Assembly (NCBI GenBank): GCA_016124795.1
Contig: WGNB01000024.1
Coordinates: forward strand, 21,433-85,432
DNA from: Rhodopseudomonas sp.
Lineage (GTDB): Bacteria; Pseudomonadota; Alphaproteobacteria; Rhizobiales; Xanthobacteraceae
Length of the DNA: 64,000 nt
Direction: 5' to 3'
The notes beneath the pieces are model-generated. The model searched no databases, was not told the DNA's origin, and was given only the letters and a program-made list of their open reading frames with translations. The translations under genes were made by a program, and so were the position numbers. This document shows positions 20,596 through 29,608 of this stretch, in pieces. Position 1 is the first letter of the stretch, and every line of letters starts with the position of its first letter.

Positions 20596-20989
20596 CCCGA
20601 AGCAGACAGCCCTGCGATAGTCTCGCAACGTGAACGGTATCGCGGCCGCTTTTCGCCGAACGGCCAGCCGACCCGCTTTTTCAATCGGAAAACTTCGCGC
20701 TTCCGGTCCGAAGCAGATCGTGAATCGAACGCTGCCCTATCGGCGGCAAGAGCGATCATATCGCCGGAAGCTGGTTTTGGACGCCACGGCGACCGGCCTG
20801 CCATTCCGGGAACGCGACCAACGCTTTTGCGATCGGGCCCGCGCCAGATAGCGCAGGCGCGCGCCTCTCGCACAGACGTACTGGGCCATAAGCCAAGACT
20901 GGAACGCTTGCTGAAGGCTGAGAGGGAGAACTTCGCACGGATTAAGTCAAGGCCGCGGCACCTGTCATGGGCCGTTCCCCTAACTCCGA

Positions 20990-21395
20990 ACCGACGCGGT
21001 TTATCGTCAGGGCGTGCACCATGTCATGACTGAGCATCCCGGCGGCGAGGCCGCGATCGAAGCTCGTCAAAAAGGCCGTCGTCATGTTCGGTGCCCGCCC
21101 CGAACATGGCCACCACCTTTTTGAGACGACCGACCGTCAGCCAGGTCTCGCGGCGCGCCGGGTCCTGGGCCGCGCCGAGGATGACGGCGATGTGGTAAAT
21201 GAGAAAACGGCCGGTCTCGATGAGCAAGCGCGCCATGAAGGCATCGCGGCCATAGAGCGCGAGGAAGCGGGATACATAAAACTTGCGCGCCTCCGCCATG
21301 CGCGGGCTTTGGACGATCTCGTCATAGGACAAATGCGATGTTCCTAGCGCCAGACGCAAAAAATCCGGATCGTCCACAACACCCCCCAACCGCAA
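20990..21395 (-). pseudogene. Internally deleted paralog of the dual-wHTH regulator at 22119..23021
   Basis: N-terminal ARKFY..RFLALYGRDAFMARLLIETGRFLIYHIAVILGAAQDPARRETWLTVGRLK matches 22119 gene; after a -1/+2 frame change the same strand encodes SFDRGLAAGMLSHDMVHALTINRVGSE matching that protein's C-terminus SYDRGIAGGMYLHDIAYLATMHSIRPRE; middle is missing. Confidence 0.72.
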
Positions 21396-21561
21396 TGACG
21401 TCCCCCACCGATATGTTATTTATGGGGACGGGAAATTACACGCAATCTTTTCCGGGACGGCCTGAGCCGATGCGTTAGGATTCGGCGGCATTGCGGCGCC
21501 TATGGCCCAGGTGGGGGCGTGGCACGCAGGTGTTTTATCGATCGTAAAGTCAAGAAACGAC

Positions 21562-21861
21562 ATGAGAACCGGCGGCCTGAAAGCCTATCTGGCACGGCTA
21601 CATTCCGAGATCGAATGCGCTTTGTGGGCAATCCTGCTCACTGGCGTCCTGTTTTTTGCCGTGCTCGTCGCGCCCGGAATTCCCGCGGCTCAGCGGCACG
21701 CGGCGGCCGCCGAAGCCGTACAATTTATAAGCCAGTGCTCGCGCTACTGTGAAAAATGGGGCCTTCCGCGCGGATCGCATCGCCACGCCGCGTGCATACA
21801 GGATCTGAAAAAATTTCGCGCCGACATCGAAGCGAAGATGGACGACGAACTGCTACCGTGA
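21562..21861 (+). CDS. Small hypothetical protein, one TM segment, Cys-containing tail
   Basis: MRTGGLKAYLARLHSEIECALWAILLTGVLFFAVLVAPGI...CSRYCEKWGLPRGSHRHAACIQDL. Confidence 0.55.
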   Translation: MRTGGLKAYLARLHSEIECALWAILLTGVLFFAVLVAPGIPAAQRHAAAAEAVQFISQCSRYCEKWGLPRGSHRHAACIQDLKKFRADIEAKMDDELLP

Positions 21862-22118
21862 AGCGGCGTCAACCTTTTGAAATCAAGAAGGTGAAGCCAG
21901 ACGCGACGACATTCCCGATGATTGTGAATTTTTCCGATCGGGGCGCTTGCTCGATCAAGGATGCGCGAACCGGCGCGAAATTATAAACTCACGGGCAACG
22001 GCCGATTCCCGACAAGTGCGGACACGTTACGCCTCAGGCTCTGGCAGACTATGTCCGCGAATGGCCCTTAGCAGACACATCACCGTAGTTTTCTTACCCC
22101 CCATTCTATCCATCGTTA

Positions 22119-23021
22119 TTAGGTCGTTTCTCTTGGGCGGATACTATGCATGGTGGCAAGATAGGCGATGTCGTGAAGATACATGCCGCCGGCGATTCCG
22201 CGGTCGTAGCTCGCCCAAAGCCGCGGGAGTATTTCGATGCGATGACCACCCCGGACCTCAAGCTTGACCAACCCGGCCTCCTCCGCAGCAACGAGCAAGG
22301 CGCGCACATGGGTACGTGACACGCCGAAGCGGTCTCCGATGTCGGCGTACGACACGGCTGCATGCGGATGATCCGGATGAGCCATCGCGGCGTGCAAGAG
22401 CGCGGCGAGCACCATGTGCCCCGCCGCTCGGTCGAAAAACAACATCATATCGGGGACCGCCATGAGATATTTCGCCGCGAGCGGAAGAAGCGTCAGCGCC
22501 GTGCGCCGGAGCGCAACATGAAACTCGGCGTCTTGCCGCATTACAAGCCCGTAGTCATGCTGCGGATAAAGCACTGTGAGTGGCGCGTAGTGCGCAACGA
22601 GCCAGTCGCGATCGTGCGCCCGTAGCTTCTCGGTAGGCTTCAATATTCGCACCCGTCGGTCCTGATCGGAAGAAATCAGTTCCATAAAGCCCACAGAGCA
22701 GAGGCGCCTGACAAGGTGATCGATTTGCCGATCGCTTGCCAGGCCGAACAGGGCCATTTGCTGTTTGAGGCGTCCAACCGTGAACCAGGTTTCGCGCCGC
22801 GCGGGATCCTGCGCAGCGTCAAGGACGACGGCGATCATATAGACCAGGAAGCGCCCGGATTCGACCAGCAGACGCACGAGAAACGGATCGTCTTCGTACA
22901 CGTCCAGAAGTCGATCGAGATAGAATTTTCGTGCCTTCGGCAACAGCGGATGCGTCAGGATGCCTTCGACCCCAACGCGCGGAGCGCCTCCGATGAGGCG
23001 CTCAACTTCTGCTTCTTCCAA
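22119..23021 (-). CDS. Putative transcriptional regulator with two winged-HTH-like segments
   Basis: MarR-type wing (SSDQDRRVRILKPTEKLRAHDRDWL) and a second HTH (VSYADIGDRFGVSRTHVRALLVAAEEAGLVKLEVRGGHRIEILP). Confidence 0.7.
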   Translation of the reverse strand: MEEAEVERLIGGAPRVGVEGILTHPLLPKARKFYLDRLLDVYEDDPFLVRLLVESGRFLVYMIAVVLDAAQDPARRETWFTVGRLKQQMALFGLASDRQIDHLVRRLCSVGFMELISSDQDRRVRILKPTEKLRAHDRDWLVAHYAPLTVLYPQHDYGLVMRQDAEFHVALRRTALTLLPLAAKYLMAVPDMMLFFDRAAGHMVLAALLHAAMAHPDHPHAAVSYADIGDRFGVSRTHVRALLVAAEEAGLVKLEVRGGHRIEILPRLWASYDRGIAGGMYLHDIAYLATMHSIRPRETT

Positions 23022-23274
23022 GGCAGCCCCCGCGCCCAGTTTGGAGCTGTCACTTGCCTGCGATAGGACGCTCCCTCGACGGAATTACTTGCCGCAATCT
23101 TGATGCGCAAGCGTCTCTGGACACGCCTGCGCCCCTTATCCCACACACACCGTGAAAATTAATACGATTTTTATATGCAAGCGCTTTCGGACACGAGCTA
23201 CTGGCGGGGATTAGTATCAATTCGTGGTCGGCTTGCCGATGTGGGCGGTGTCCGAGTATGTGCGAACGCGATTG

Positions 23275-23865
23275 CTATCTATTGCAACTGCCGATTGGCT
23301 CCTTGCATCCGCAACCTTGGGCCTCACAGCTCAGCCGCGCCTCGGCGGGGGTCGATCCGACACCCCAGCACGTTCCCTTCCCGGGCTTGCCGACGGTGAC
23401 ATAGCCGCAGGCGCCACTCGTGTAACGCGCGACGATACGGCAGTTCGAAGCACGATCCGCGCAACCGTTCAAAGCCTTGCGGTCGGCTTCGGCTTGCGTT
23501 GCATTCCTGAAGCTGGTGCCGGAGTGGCCCTCGCGGCCGGCGCTGCCGACGGCGATCGCACCATAACCATGTGAAGGCATGAAATTGTTGCTGCGCCCGC
23601 CATAAGGTACCACGGCACCGGGCCGACAGAACTGATAGCCGCATTCCTTGAAGGCCTGCCCCTCGTGGTTCAGCCGGGGCTCTTGCATGGGAACATGGCA
23701 CGCGGAGCAGGCTTTACCCGTCGTGCGAGCCATAACGAGATTGGCCTTCGCCGCGCTTGGCGCAAACAGGATAGCCGCCGTACTTAGCATGAACGCGATC
23801 GCTGCGACCGCGGCTGTCAATGCGATGATGCTGCGATGATGGGCTAGGAAACGAAATGTCGGCAT
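23275..23865 (-). CDS. DUF4189-type protein with N-terminal CxxCH motif
   Basis: TM/signal, KACSACHVPMQEPRLNHEGQAFKECGYQF, then YGAIAVGSAGREGHSGTSFRNATQAEADRKALNGC...CGYVTVGKPGKGTCWGVGSTPAEARLSC. Confidence 0.72.
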   Translation of the reverse strand: MPTFRFLAHHRSIIALTAAVAAIAFMLSTAAILFAPSAAKANLVMARTTGKACSACHVPMQEPRLNHEGQAFKECGYQFCRPGAVVPYGGRSNNFMPSHGYGAIAVGSAGREGHSGTSFRNATQAEADRKALNGCADRASNCRIVARYTSGACGYVTVGKPGKGTCWGVGSTPAEARLSCEAQGCGCKEPIGSCNR

Positions 23866-23886
23866 ATGCTCTCACTCTGACAGTCA

Positions 23887-24387
23887 TCACGCCTTTGCGG
23901 CGGAAGCGGCGACGGCTTTGCCGGGGAACAGAAGAACCCAGAGCGCAACGCCGAATAACGGCAGACCAATCCATTGCTTATCGTCCGGAAGCCAGGAAAT
24001 CAGGCACGAGCCGAGCTCCGCAGCGCCGACCCAGATCGCGTGATAACCGGAAAGCCCGATGTCATGCAGTCGTCGCACGAGCAGAGACGCGGAGCTGACA
24101 AACAGCAGCACAGCGGCTGCCGCCAGGATGATCACACCGCCCCACCAGGCCAAATTGAAGCCGAGGGCGAAGATCGGAATGCTTGCGAAGAAGAGGACCA
24201 TCGCAGCAATGCCGATATGGAGGCCTCGGACAAAATAGGGAACGCGCGCCAAGCGCCCGCTGAACGAAAAGTAGCGGTCCACAATGACGATCGTTGCCTT
24301 CTGTACTGCCGGGCTCGCCTTGAGATAGTTGATGGCGACGGCAGCCGCTTCGGAGACAGCGGATGGCTCCTCGGTGAAGCCGCTCAT
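23887..24387 (-). CDS. DUF805 family membrane protein
   Basis: RYFSFSGRLARVPYFVRGL...LLVRRLHDIGLSGYHAIWV...QWIGLPLFGVALWVLLF. Confidence 0.85.
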   Translation of the reverse strand: MSGFTEEPSAVSEAAAVAINYLKASPAVQKATIVIVDRYFSFSGRLARVPYFVRGLHIGIAAMVLFFASIPIFALGFNLAWWGGVIILAAAAVLLFVSSASLLVRRLHDIGLSGYHAIWVGAAELGSCLISWLPDDKQWIGLPLFGVALWVLLFPGKAVAASAAKA

Positions 24388-24601
24388 GACATTTATTCCC
24401 AGGAACGGCCGTAAGGCTTGTTCAGACGGTTCGTACAGTTCGTGACGCCGTGTCGGACTTCGGCCCGACGCGCGTAGATATTAGATTGAAGGCTCGCGGC
24501 CCGTGCTTGGAAAACATTGCGTATAAAGCGTCTCCTAACGGAAATCGCTCGCGGGTCCGGATCGGAATGCTACATTGGATGAAACAGGTTATAGGACCGG
24601 C

Positions 24602-24898
24602 ATGGGCATGAAGATTGCGAAGGTTCTTATTTTTATAGTCATTGGCGTGGTGCTGGCTGCCTGCGCACACCAGCCGGTTGCGTCCACGCCCGACGCACCC
24701 GGTTTCTTATATGGCCTATTGCACGGCTTCATCTCGCCATTTTCGCTGATCGCTTCGATATTTGGCGACGTTCGGGTCTATGCGATCCCGAATAATGGCG
24801 GCTGGTACGACTTCGGCTTCGTTGTCGGCTGCGCCATGATATTCGGCGGCTCGGGCGCGCGGGCCTTCGAATTCAAATTCACCAAATCGACGTCATGA
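24602..24898 (+). CDS. Putative small lipoprotein of unknown function
   Basis: Lipobox-like GVVLAACAHQ; FGDVRVYAIPNNGGWYDFGFVVGCAMIFGGSGA. Confidence 0.7.
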   Translation: MGMKIAKVLIFIVIGVVLAACAHQPVASTPDAPGFLYGLLHGFISPFSLIASIFGDVRVYAIPNNGGWYDFGFVVGCAMIFGGSGARAFEFKFTKSTS

Positions 24899-24928
24899 CG
24901 TTAGAACGTGACGCTAACCAGAGCATGG

Positions 24929-25065
24929 TGTTGCACCGTAACCTGCGGCGACTTCGCGTTTTTTCATATCGTAAAACGAACCGAAGTCCGTCACGCTGGA
25001 TATAAACAAGTGCTTCGTTCGGCCGTTCGACCTCTCGCTACCGTTGCGCGCCGGATTTGCAACCG
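24929..25065. repeat. Copy A of a diverged ~137-bp intergenic repeat
   Basis: Aligns by eye with 26010..26147 (shared blocks tgtt.c..cg.aa.ct, catatcg, acgaa, atata..caa, cggccgt.cga, tcgcta, cgcgcc.gattt). Confidence 0.55.
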
Positions 25066-25228
25066 ACGCATTTCCAAACTCCACGAGAGGCGCGCAGACG
25101 ATCCCTTTGGCCGCCGCCGATCCCATCAAGGAGTTAAACAAGAGGCCTTGTTCTTGGCCTTATTTCTTTGGTCGCCGCGTCTGCCGTGCGCGGTCGGCGA
25201 TCATTCATGAGAAAATGAGGGGCTCTAT

Positions 25229-25558
25229 ATGCGCAGGATACCGATTCTATTGCTTTTCTTGTCTCTATCGGCGACGCCCGCCTTTGCCGACGACTTCCTT
25301 AAGTTCCGATGCGCCCACCTCGCACGGCAGGCCGCGCACGATTACCAGGTAGCGAGACACATCCGCGGCTGCCTCGAGAAGGCCAGCCACATCCCGCCGA
25401 TTTGGCGCGGCAATAATCAGGAGCATCAAAATTATTATTGGAACGGCAATGAACAGGAGCATCTGAAATATTGCCTCGAGCTGGGCTTGGACTGGGCGTC
25501 ACACGCTCGTGAATTCCGGCTCCGCGTGCTCGAGGGGTGCGTCAATGGTGTATTGTGA
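25229..25558 (+). CDS. Secreted hypothetical protein, 4 Cys, internal 12-residue duplication
   Basis: Signal peptide MRRIPILLLFLSLSATPAFA; WRGNNQEHQNYY-WNGNEQEHLKYC tandem. Confidence 0.65.
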   Translation: MRRIPILLLFLSLSATPAFADDFLKFRCAHLARQAAHDYQVARHIRGCLEKASHIPPIWRGNNQEHQNYYWNGNEQEHLKYCLELGLDWASHAREFRLRVLEGCVNGVL

Positions 25559-25698
25559 GAGCCGTCGTACGGCGCGCACTCCGATTGTTCGGCATTGGGC
25601 ACTTCGTGGGACGGCCGTGCCGGCGGCCTCCTGCTAAGCCATGCAGCCCCGGACACAGCCACGATGGCGGCGCCTGTCTCAACGCAATAGAGGTACGT

Positions 25699-25974
25699 AT
25701 GAAACGCCGACGCCGAGCGACACTTGTCGCACTGGTTACTCTGATCAGCGCGTCCGGCTCGGCTCTAGCCGAGTCGGAGAGCTGCCAACGCCAAATCAGG
25801 GCTGTATGCAAAGGCTGCGAGCAAGAGAACAAGATCTGTTTCACTTACCCGGCCGGATCGCCAGAATGGAACGCGTGCGCCCAGAAAATGGTTCTGTGCT
25901 GTGGGCATTGGACCGGCATCGTCCGCGCCAATCCAGAATGCGCACCACCGCGCCACCACCACCACCAACGATAA
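25699..25974 (+). CDS. Small secreted 8-Cys protein (paralog 1)
   Basis: MKRRRRATLVALVTLISASGSALA signal; C-x7-C-x2-C-x6-C-x12-C-x6-CC-x12-C. Confidence 0.68.
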   Translation: MKRRRRATLVALVTLISASGSALAESESCQRQIRAVCKGCEQENKICFTYPAGSPEWNACAQKMVLCCGHWTGIVRANPECAPPRHHHHQR

Positions 25975-26009
25975 GCCTCGGCGAAGAACAGGGCACGCGT
26001 ACCTTGCCT

Positions 26010-26147
26010 TGTTACGACGCAAACTCTGGTAGCTCCGTCGTTGTTCCATATCGCGATACGAATACGGGCCGCCAGCGTGAATATAGGCAAAGTATTCCGT
26101 CCGGCCGTCCGATTCATCGCTATATTTCGCGCCGATTTCTGTCACCG
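26010..26147. repeat. Copy B of the diverged ~137-bp intergenic repeat
   Basis: See 24929..25065. Confidence 0.55.
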
Positions 26148-26169
26148 CCGTAAGGCAATGTGGGGCAAC

Positions 26170-26400
26170 ATGAACCGGACTATGCGACTGCTGGCGACTT
26201 TATCGTTTTCATTTTTCATTTCGACCGGCGCCGCCCTAGCCGCCGACAACGTCTGCAAGGACCGCTGCACGGCGCAGATGAAAGCCTGCAGCAAGGCGGA
26301 AAATCGCCGCGTTGAACAAAGCGGCCAGGTCGGGCCGGCGAACACGACCTGCCTCAATCAGTTGCAAGCCTGCATGACCAAGTGCGCCGGGCTCAAGTGA
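26170..26400 (+). CDS. Small secreted 6-Cys protein with mirror-symmetric cysteine spacing
   Basis: MNRTMRLLATLSFSFFISTGAALA signal; C-x3-C-x6-C-x20-C-x6-C-x3-C. Confidence 0.66.
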   Translation: MNRTMRLLATLSFSFFISTGAALAADNVCKDRCTAQMKACSKAENRRVEQSGQVGPANTTCLNQLQACMTKCAGLK

Positions 26401-26468
26401 GCGCTGTGCGCTCTGATCGAGCTTGCATCCGAGCGGTAGCAGAAAACAGAAATGGCATGGAGATAGGC

Positions 26469-26741
26469 ATGAAACGCCGCGCCTTGGCGACCGTTGTTGC
26501 ACTGGCCGCCCTGATCGTCATGGTTGGTTCGGCGCTGGCCGAGCCGGCGAGCTGCCTGCGCGAATACGAAAATGCCTGCGGCGAATGCAAGCGGCAAGGC
26601 GATCATTGTATGCGTAATGAAAGATTGTCGGGCGTCAACCACGGCTGCGCCCAGCAAGTCGCGGCCTGCTGCGCGAAGTGGAAGTCGATCATCCATACCA
26701 ACAATCGCGAATGCTTCGCGAGCTCGTCTGGCCGCGGGTAG
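26469..26741 (+). CDS. Small secreted 8-Cys protein (paralog 2)
   Basis: MKRRALATVVALAALIVMVGSALA signal; C-x7-C-x2-C-x6-C-x12-C-x6-CC-x13-C. Confidence 0.68.
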   Translation: MKRRALATVVALAALIVMVGSALAEPASCLREYENACGECKRQGDHCMRNERLSGVNHGCAQQVAACCAKWKSIIHTNNRECFASSSGRG

Positions 26742-27025
26742 AGCCGCAGTGCTCGCGCATGCTGAATTTGGACGGCGCGTAAGTCGGGCCGAAAATTGCC
26801 GTGACGGCATAGCAACGTCGGTTTGGGAAACGCATTGCCCCAGGTCGATTGTGACGCCGCAGCCGGGACGCTACGCCAATAATCCGGAACTGAAGCGTCA
26901 ATTGGGGGAGGCAGTAATAGCGGCTTCTGGCCCGAAGCGAACAATCGCGACGCCCCGCCCATCGGTCCGCTGTTGAACAAGAGCAGACATGGCGCGAAGA
27001 ACGATCGGCCTGCCGGCCACGCGCC

Positions 27026-27679
27026 TTAACCCGGCAACACCACCTGCGCCACCAGACCGCGAGCGCGGGCATCGAAAATGCCGAGGCCGCGCAGCGCGAA
27101 CAAGGTCGCGGTCTGCACCGCCTCGCGCGCCTGACCGGCATCTTCGTAAGTCGGCGCCAGCGGGCTGAGCAGCCCCTCCATCAAGGCCCCGACCAGAGCG
27201 GGCGCGCCGATGCGGGCATCCTGATCGGGCAGGTTGCGGCCCTGGATCGCGATTTCGATGCGGCCTTGCAATTCGGCCGCCAGCGCCTGGCGGAAATCGA
27301 GCCGCATGGCGTCGACCTCCGGATCGACCGGTTCGCCGATCGCCGCCCAGGCCAGCCTGCGATTGCCCAGCGCCCGCGCCGCGAAGGTGGCGATGCAGGC
27401 GGCCAGCGCCGACATCGGCCCCGGTGCGGCGTCACCGGCCGCCTTCATCGCCTCAAGCTCGCGCCCGGCATAACCGGCGACCAGTTCAGCGATCAGATCG
27501 GTCTTCGACGGGAAATAGCGATAGACGGTGCCGGCGGCGATGCCGGCGCGCTTGGCGACGGCCGCGATCTGCACCGCCGCCAGGCCGCCTTCGGCGGCGA
27601 TTTCGGTCGCCGCTTTCAGGATGGTCAGCTCCCGGGCGGCCAGACGGCGGACGACGTTGTCGGTGCGGCGATAGGGCAT
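27026..27679 (-). CDS. TetR/AcrR family transcriptional regulator
   Basis: ILKAATEIAAEGGLAAVQIAAVAKRAGIAAGTVYRYFPSKTDLIAELV. Confidence 0.92.
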   Translation of the reverse strand: MPYRRTDNVVRRLAARELTILKAATEIAAEGGLAAVQIAAVAKRAGIAAGTVYRYFPSKTDLIAELVAGYAGRELEAMKAAGDAAPGPMSALAACIATFAARALGNRRLAWAAIGEPVDPEVDAMRLDFRQALAAELQGRIEIAIQGRNLPDQDARIGAPALVGALMEGLLSPLAPTYEDAGQAREAVQTATLFALRGLGIFDARARGLVAQVVLPG

Positions 27680-27834
27680 GGAACCAGTGAATAACGATTC
27701 ACACGCCTTGGCAAGCAGCGCCGGCCGGCCGGTTTGGCAAGCGTCAACCGCCACTCTTTCCGGACGTTGCCGGTAAAGCCGGATCCGAGATCAGACGAGC
27801 CCGGTCCCTCAGACCCAGGGGCCGGTCGTCTTCG

Positions 27835-29523
27835 TTACCGCTTGCCGACGCCGGAGAGCGACTTTTCGCGAATGGCCGACAGGGTCATCGCCGGCGTGAT
27901 CGCTTCCGGGTCGACCTTCAGGTGGATGATCGACGGCAGGCCGGACGCCTTGGCCGCCGCGAAGGCCGCCGGGAAATCGGCGGTCTTGTCGACCCGCACG
28001 CCGAAGCCGCCGAAAGCCTTGGCGTAAGCAACGAAATCCGGATTCAGCAAATCGGTCGCCACCACGCGGCCGGGATACTCGCGCTCCTGATGCATCCGGA
28101 TCGTGCCGTAGAGCCCGTTGTCCGACAGCACCACGATCACCGGCAATTTGTATTGCACGGCGGTGATGAAGTCCTGGCCGGTCATCAGGTAATCGCCGTC
28201 GCCGGCGACGCAGACCACGGTGCGGTCCGGGTACAGGGTCTGCATCGCGACCGCGGCCGGAAAGCCATAACCCATCGAGCCCGACGTCGGCCCGATATGG
28301 CTGTTGAACTTCCGGAACCGATAGAAGCGGTGAATCCAGGCCGAGAAATTGCCGGCGCCGTTGGTGATGATCGCGTCCGGCGTCAGATGATCGCGCAGCC
28401 AGACCATGATCTCGCCGAGGTTGACCTGGCCCGGCAAGGGCGTGGCGGTCTCGGTCCAGGCGAGATAATCGGCATGCGCGGTTTCGATCGCACCCTTCCA
28501 CCGAATTTCATTCGGCGGCTGCAAACCTTCGAGCGCGGCACAGAACGCGGAAGGCGTTGCGTTGATCGCCAAAGTCGGATGATAGACGCGGCCGAGTTCT
28601 TCCGAACCGGGATGCACATGCACCAGCTTCATCTGCGGTTCGGGAATATCGAACAGCGTGTAGCTCTGCGAGGTCATCTCGCTCATCCGGTCGCCAATCA
28701 GCAACACCAGGTCGGCGCTTTTGACGCGCGCCAGCAGTTTCGGGTTCGGCCCGATGCCGAGATCGCCGGCGTAACAGGGATGCAGGCCGTCGAAGAGATG
28801 GCCACGCCGGAACGTGGTGGCGACCGGCAACTGGAAACGCTCGGCGAAACGCGCCATCGCCTGCCAGGCGGCATCCGACCAGCGGCTGCCGCCAATGAGC
28901 GCGATCGGCCGCTCCGCCGCCCACAGCATCTTCTGCAAGCGGCTCATGTCGGTGAGCCCCGGCCAGGTCTCGACCGGTTCGAATGGCTTAGCGTTGGGCG
29001 TCAGCGCGCGCTCGGACAGCATGTCCTCGGGCAACGCGATCACCACCGGACCGGGACGGCCGTTGCAGGCGGTGTGAAAAGCGCGCGACACGAATTCCGG
29101 GATGCGCGCCGGATCGTCGATCTCGGACGCCCATTTCGCCAGCCCGCCGAACACGTCGCGATAATCGAGTTCCTGGAACGCCTCGCGCTCGCGCATGTGC
29201 CTTCCGACCTGACCGACGAACATGATCATCGGCGTCGAATCCTGCCGCGCGATATGAATGCCGGCCGAGGCATTGGTGGCGCCCGGTCCGCGCGTCACGA
29301 AGCAGATGCCCGGCTTGCCGGTCGCCTTGCCGACCGCCTCGGCCATCATGCAAGCGGCGCTCTCGTGCCGGCAAACGGTGAGCTTGATGTCGGAACCATG
29401 AAAGGCGTCAAGCGCCGCCAGATAACTTTCGCCCGGCACGCAGAACACATGCTTGACGCCCTGCAACGCCAGTTGATCGACGAGGATTTCACCGCCGGTG
29501 CGGGTACCGTCATTTGAGCGCAT
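27835..29523 (-). CDS. Thiamine-pyrophosphate-dependent enzyme, acetolactate synthase large-subunit-like
   Basis: TGGEILVDQLALQGVKHVFCVPGESYLAALDAF; C-terminal TPP motif GDGDYLMTGQDFITAVQYKLPVIVVLSDN. Confidence 0.9.
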   Translation of the reverse strand: MRSNDGTRTGGEILVDQLALQGVKHVFCVPGESYLAALDAFHGSDIKLTVCRHESAACMMAEAVGKATGKPGICFVTRGPGATNASAGIHIARQDSTPMIMFVGQVGRHMREREAFQELDYRDVFGGLAKWASEIDDPARIPEFVSRAFHTACNGRPGPVVIALPEDMLSERALTPNAKPFEPVETWPGLTDMSRLQKMLWAAERPIALIGGSRWSDAAWQAMARFAERFQLPVATTFRRGHLFDGLHPCYAGDLGIGPNPKLLARVKSADLVLLIGDRMSEMTSQSYTLFDIPEPQMKLVHVHPGSEELGRVYHPTLAINATPSAFCAALEGLQPPNEIRWKGAIETAHADYLAWTETATPLPGQVNLGEIMVWLRDHLTPDAIITNGAGNFSAWIHRFYRFRKFNSHIGPTSGSMGYGFPAAVAMQTLYPDRTVVCVAGDGDYLMTGQDFITAVQYKLPVIVVLSDNGLYGTIRMHQEREYPGRVVATDLLNPDFVAYAKAFGGFGVRVDKTADFPAAFAAAKASGLPSIIHLKVDPEAITPAMTLSAIREKSLSGVGKR

Positions 29524-29564
29524 AACGCCTCTTATCGCTTCTTGTGATGCAATCGGTCGCCCTT

Positions 29565-29601
29565 CCCCGTCGAGCCCGGCTGCGCGCCGGACCCGACGGG
29601 G
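29565..29601 (-). terminator. Imperfect hairpin between NIPSNAP and TPP-enzyme genes
   Basis: ccccgtcg-agc-ccggc...gccgg-acc-cgacgggg. Confidence 0.4.
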
Positions 29602-29608
29602 ACGCGGG

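Noticed and set aside
20600-20985. Possible genes in the spacer between the GNAT gene and the deleted regulator paralog
   Set aside because: Frames overlap on both strands, composition atypical for protein, no motif recognised
26603-26980. Minus-strand 125-aa ORF downstream of the 8-Cys paralog
   Set aside because: Overlaps the better-supported secreted gene, no motif or signal peptide; spacer probably non-coding
27922-29517. 531-aa plus-strand ORF antisense to the TPP enzyme
   Set aside because: Antisense GC-rich artefact; TPP enzyme motifs are clear on the minus strand
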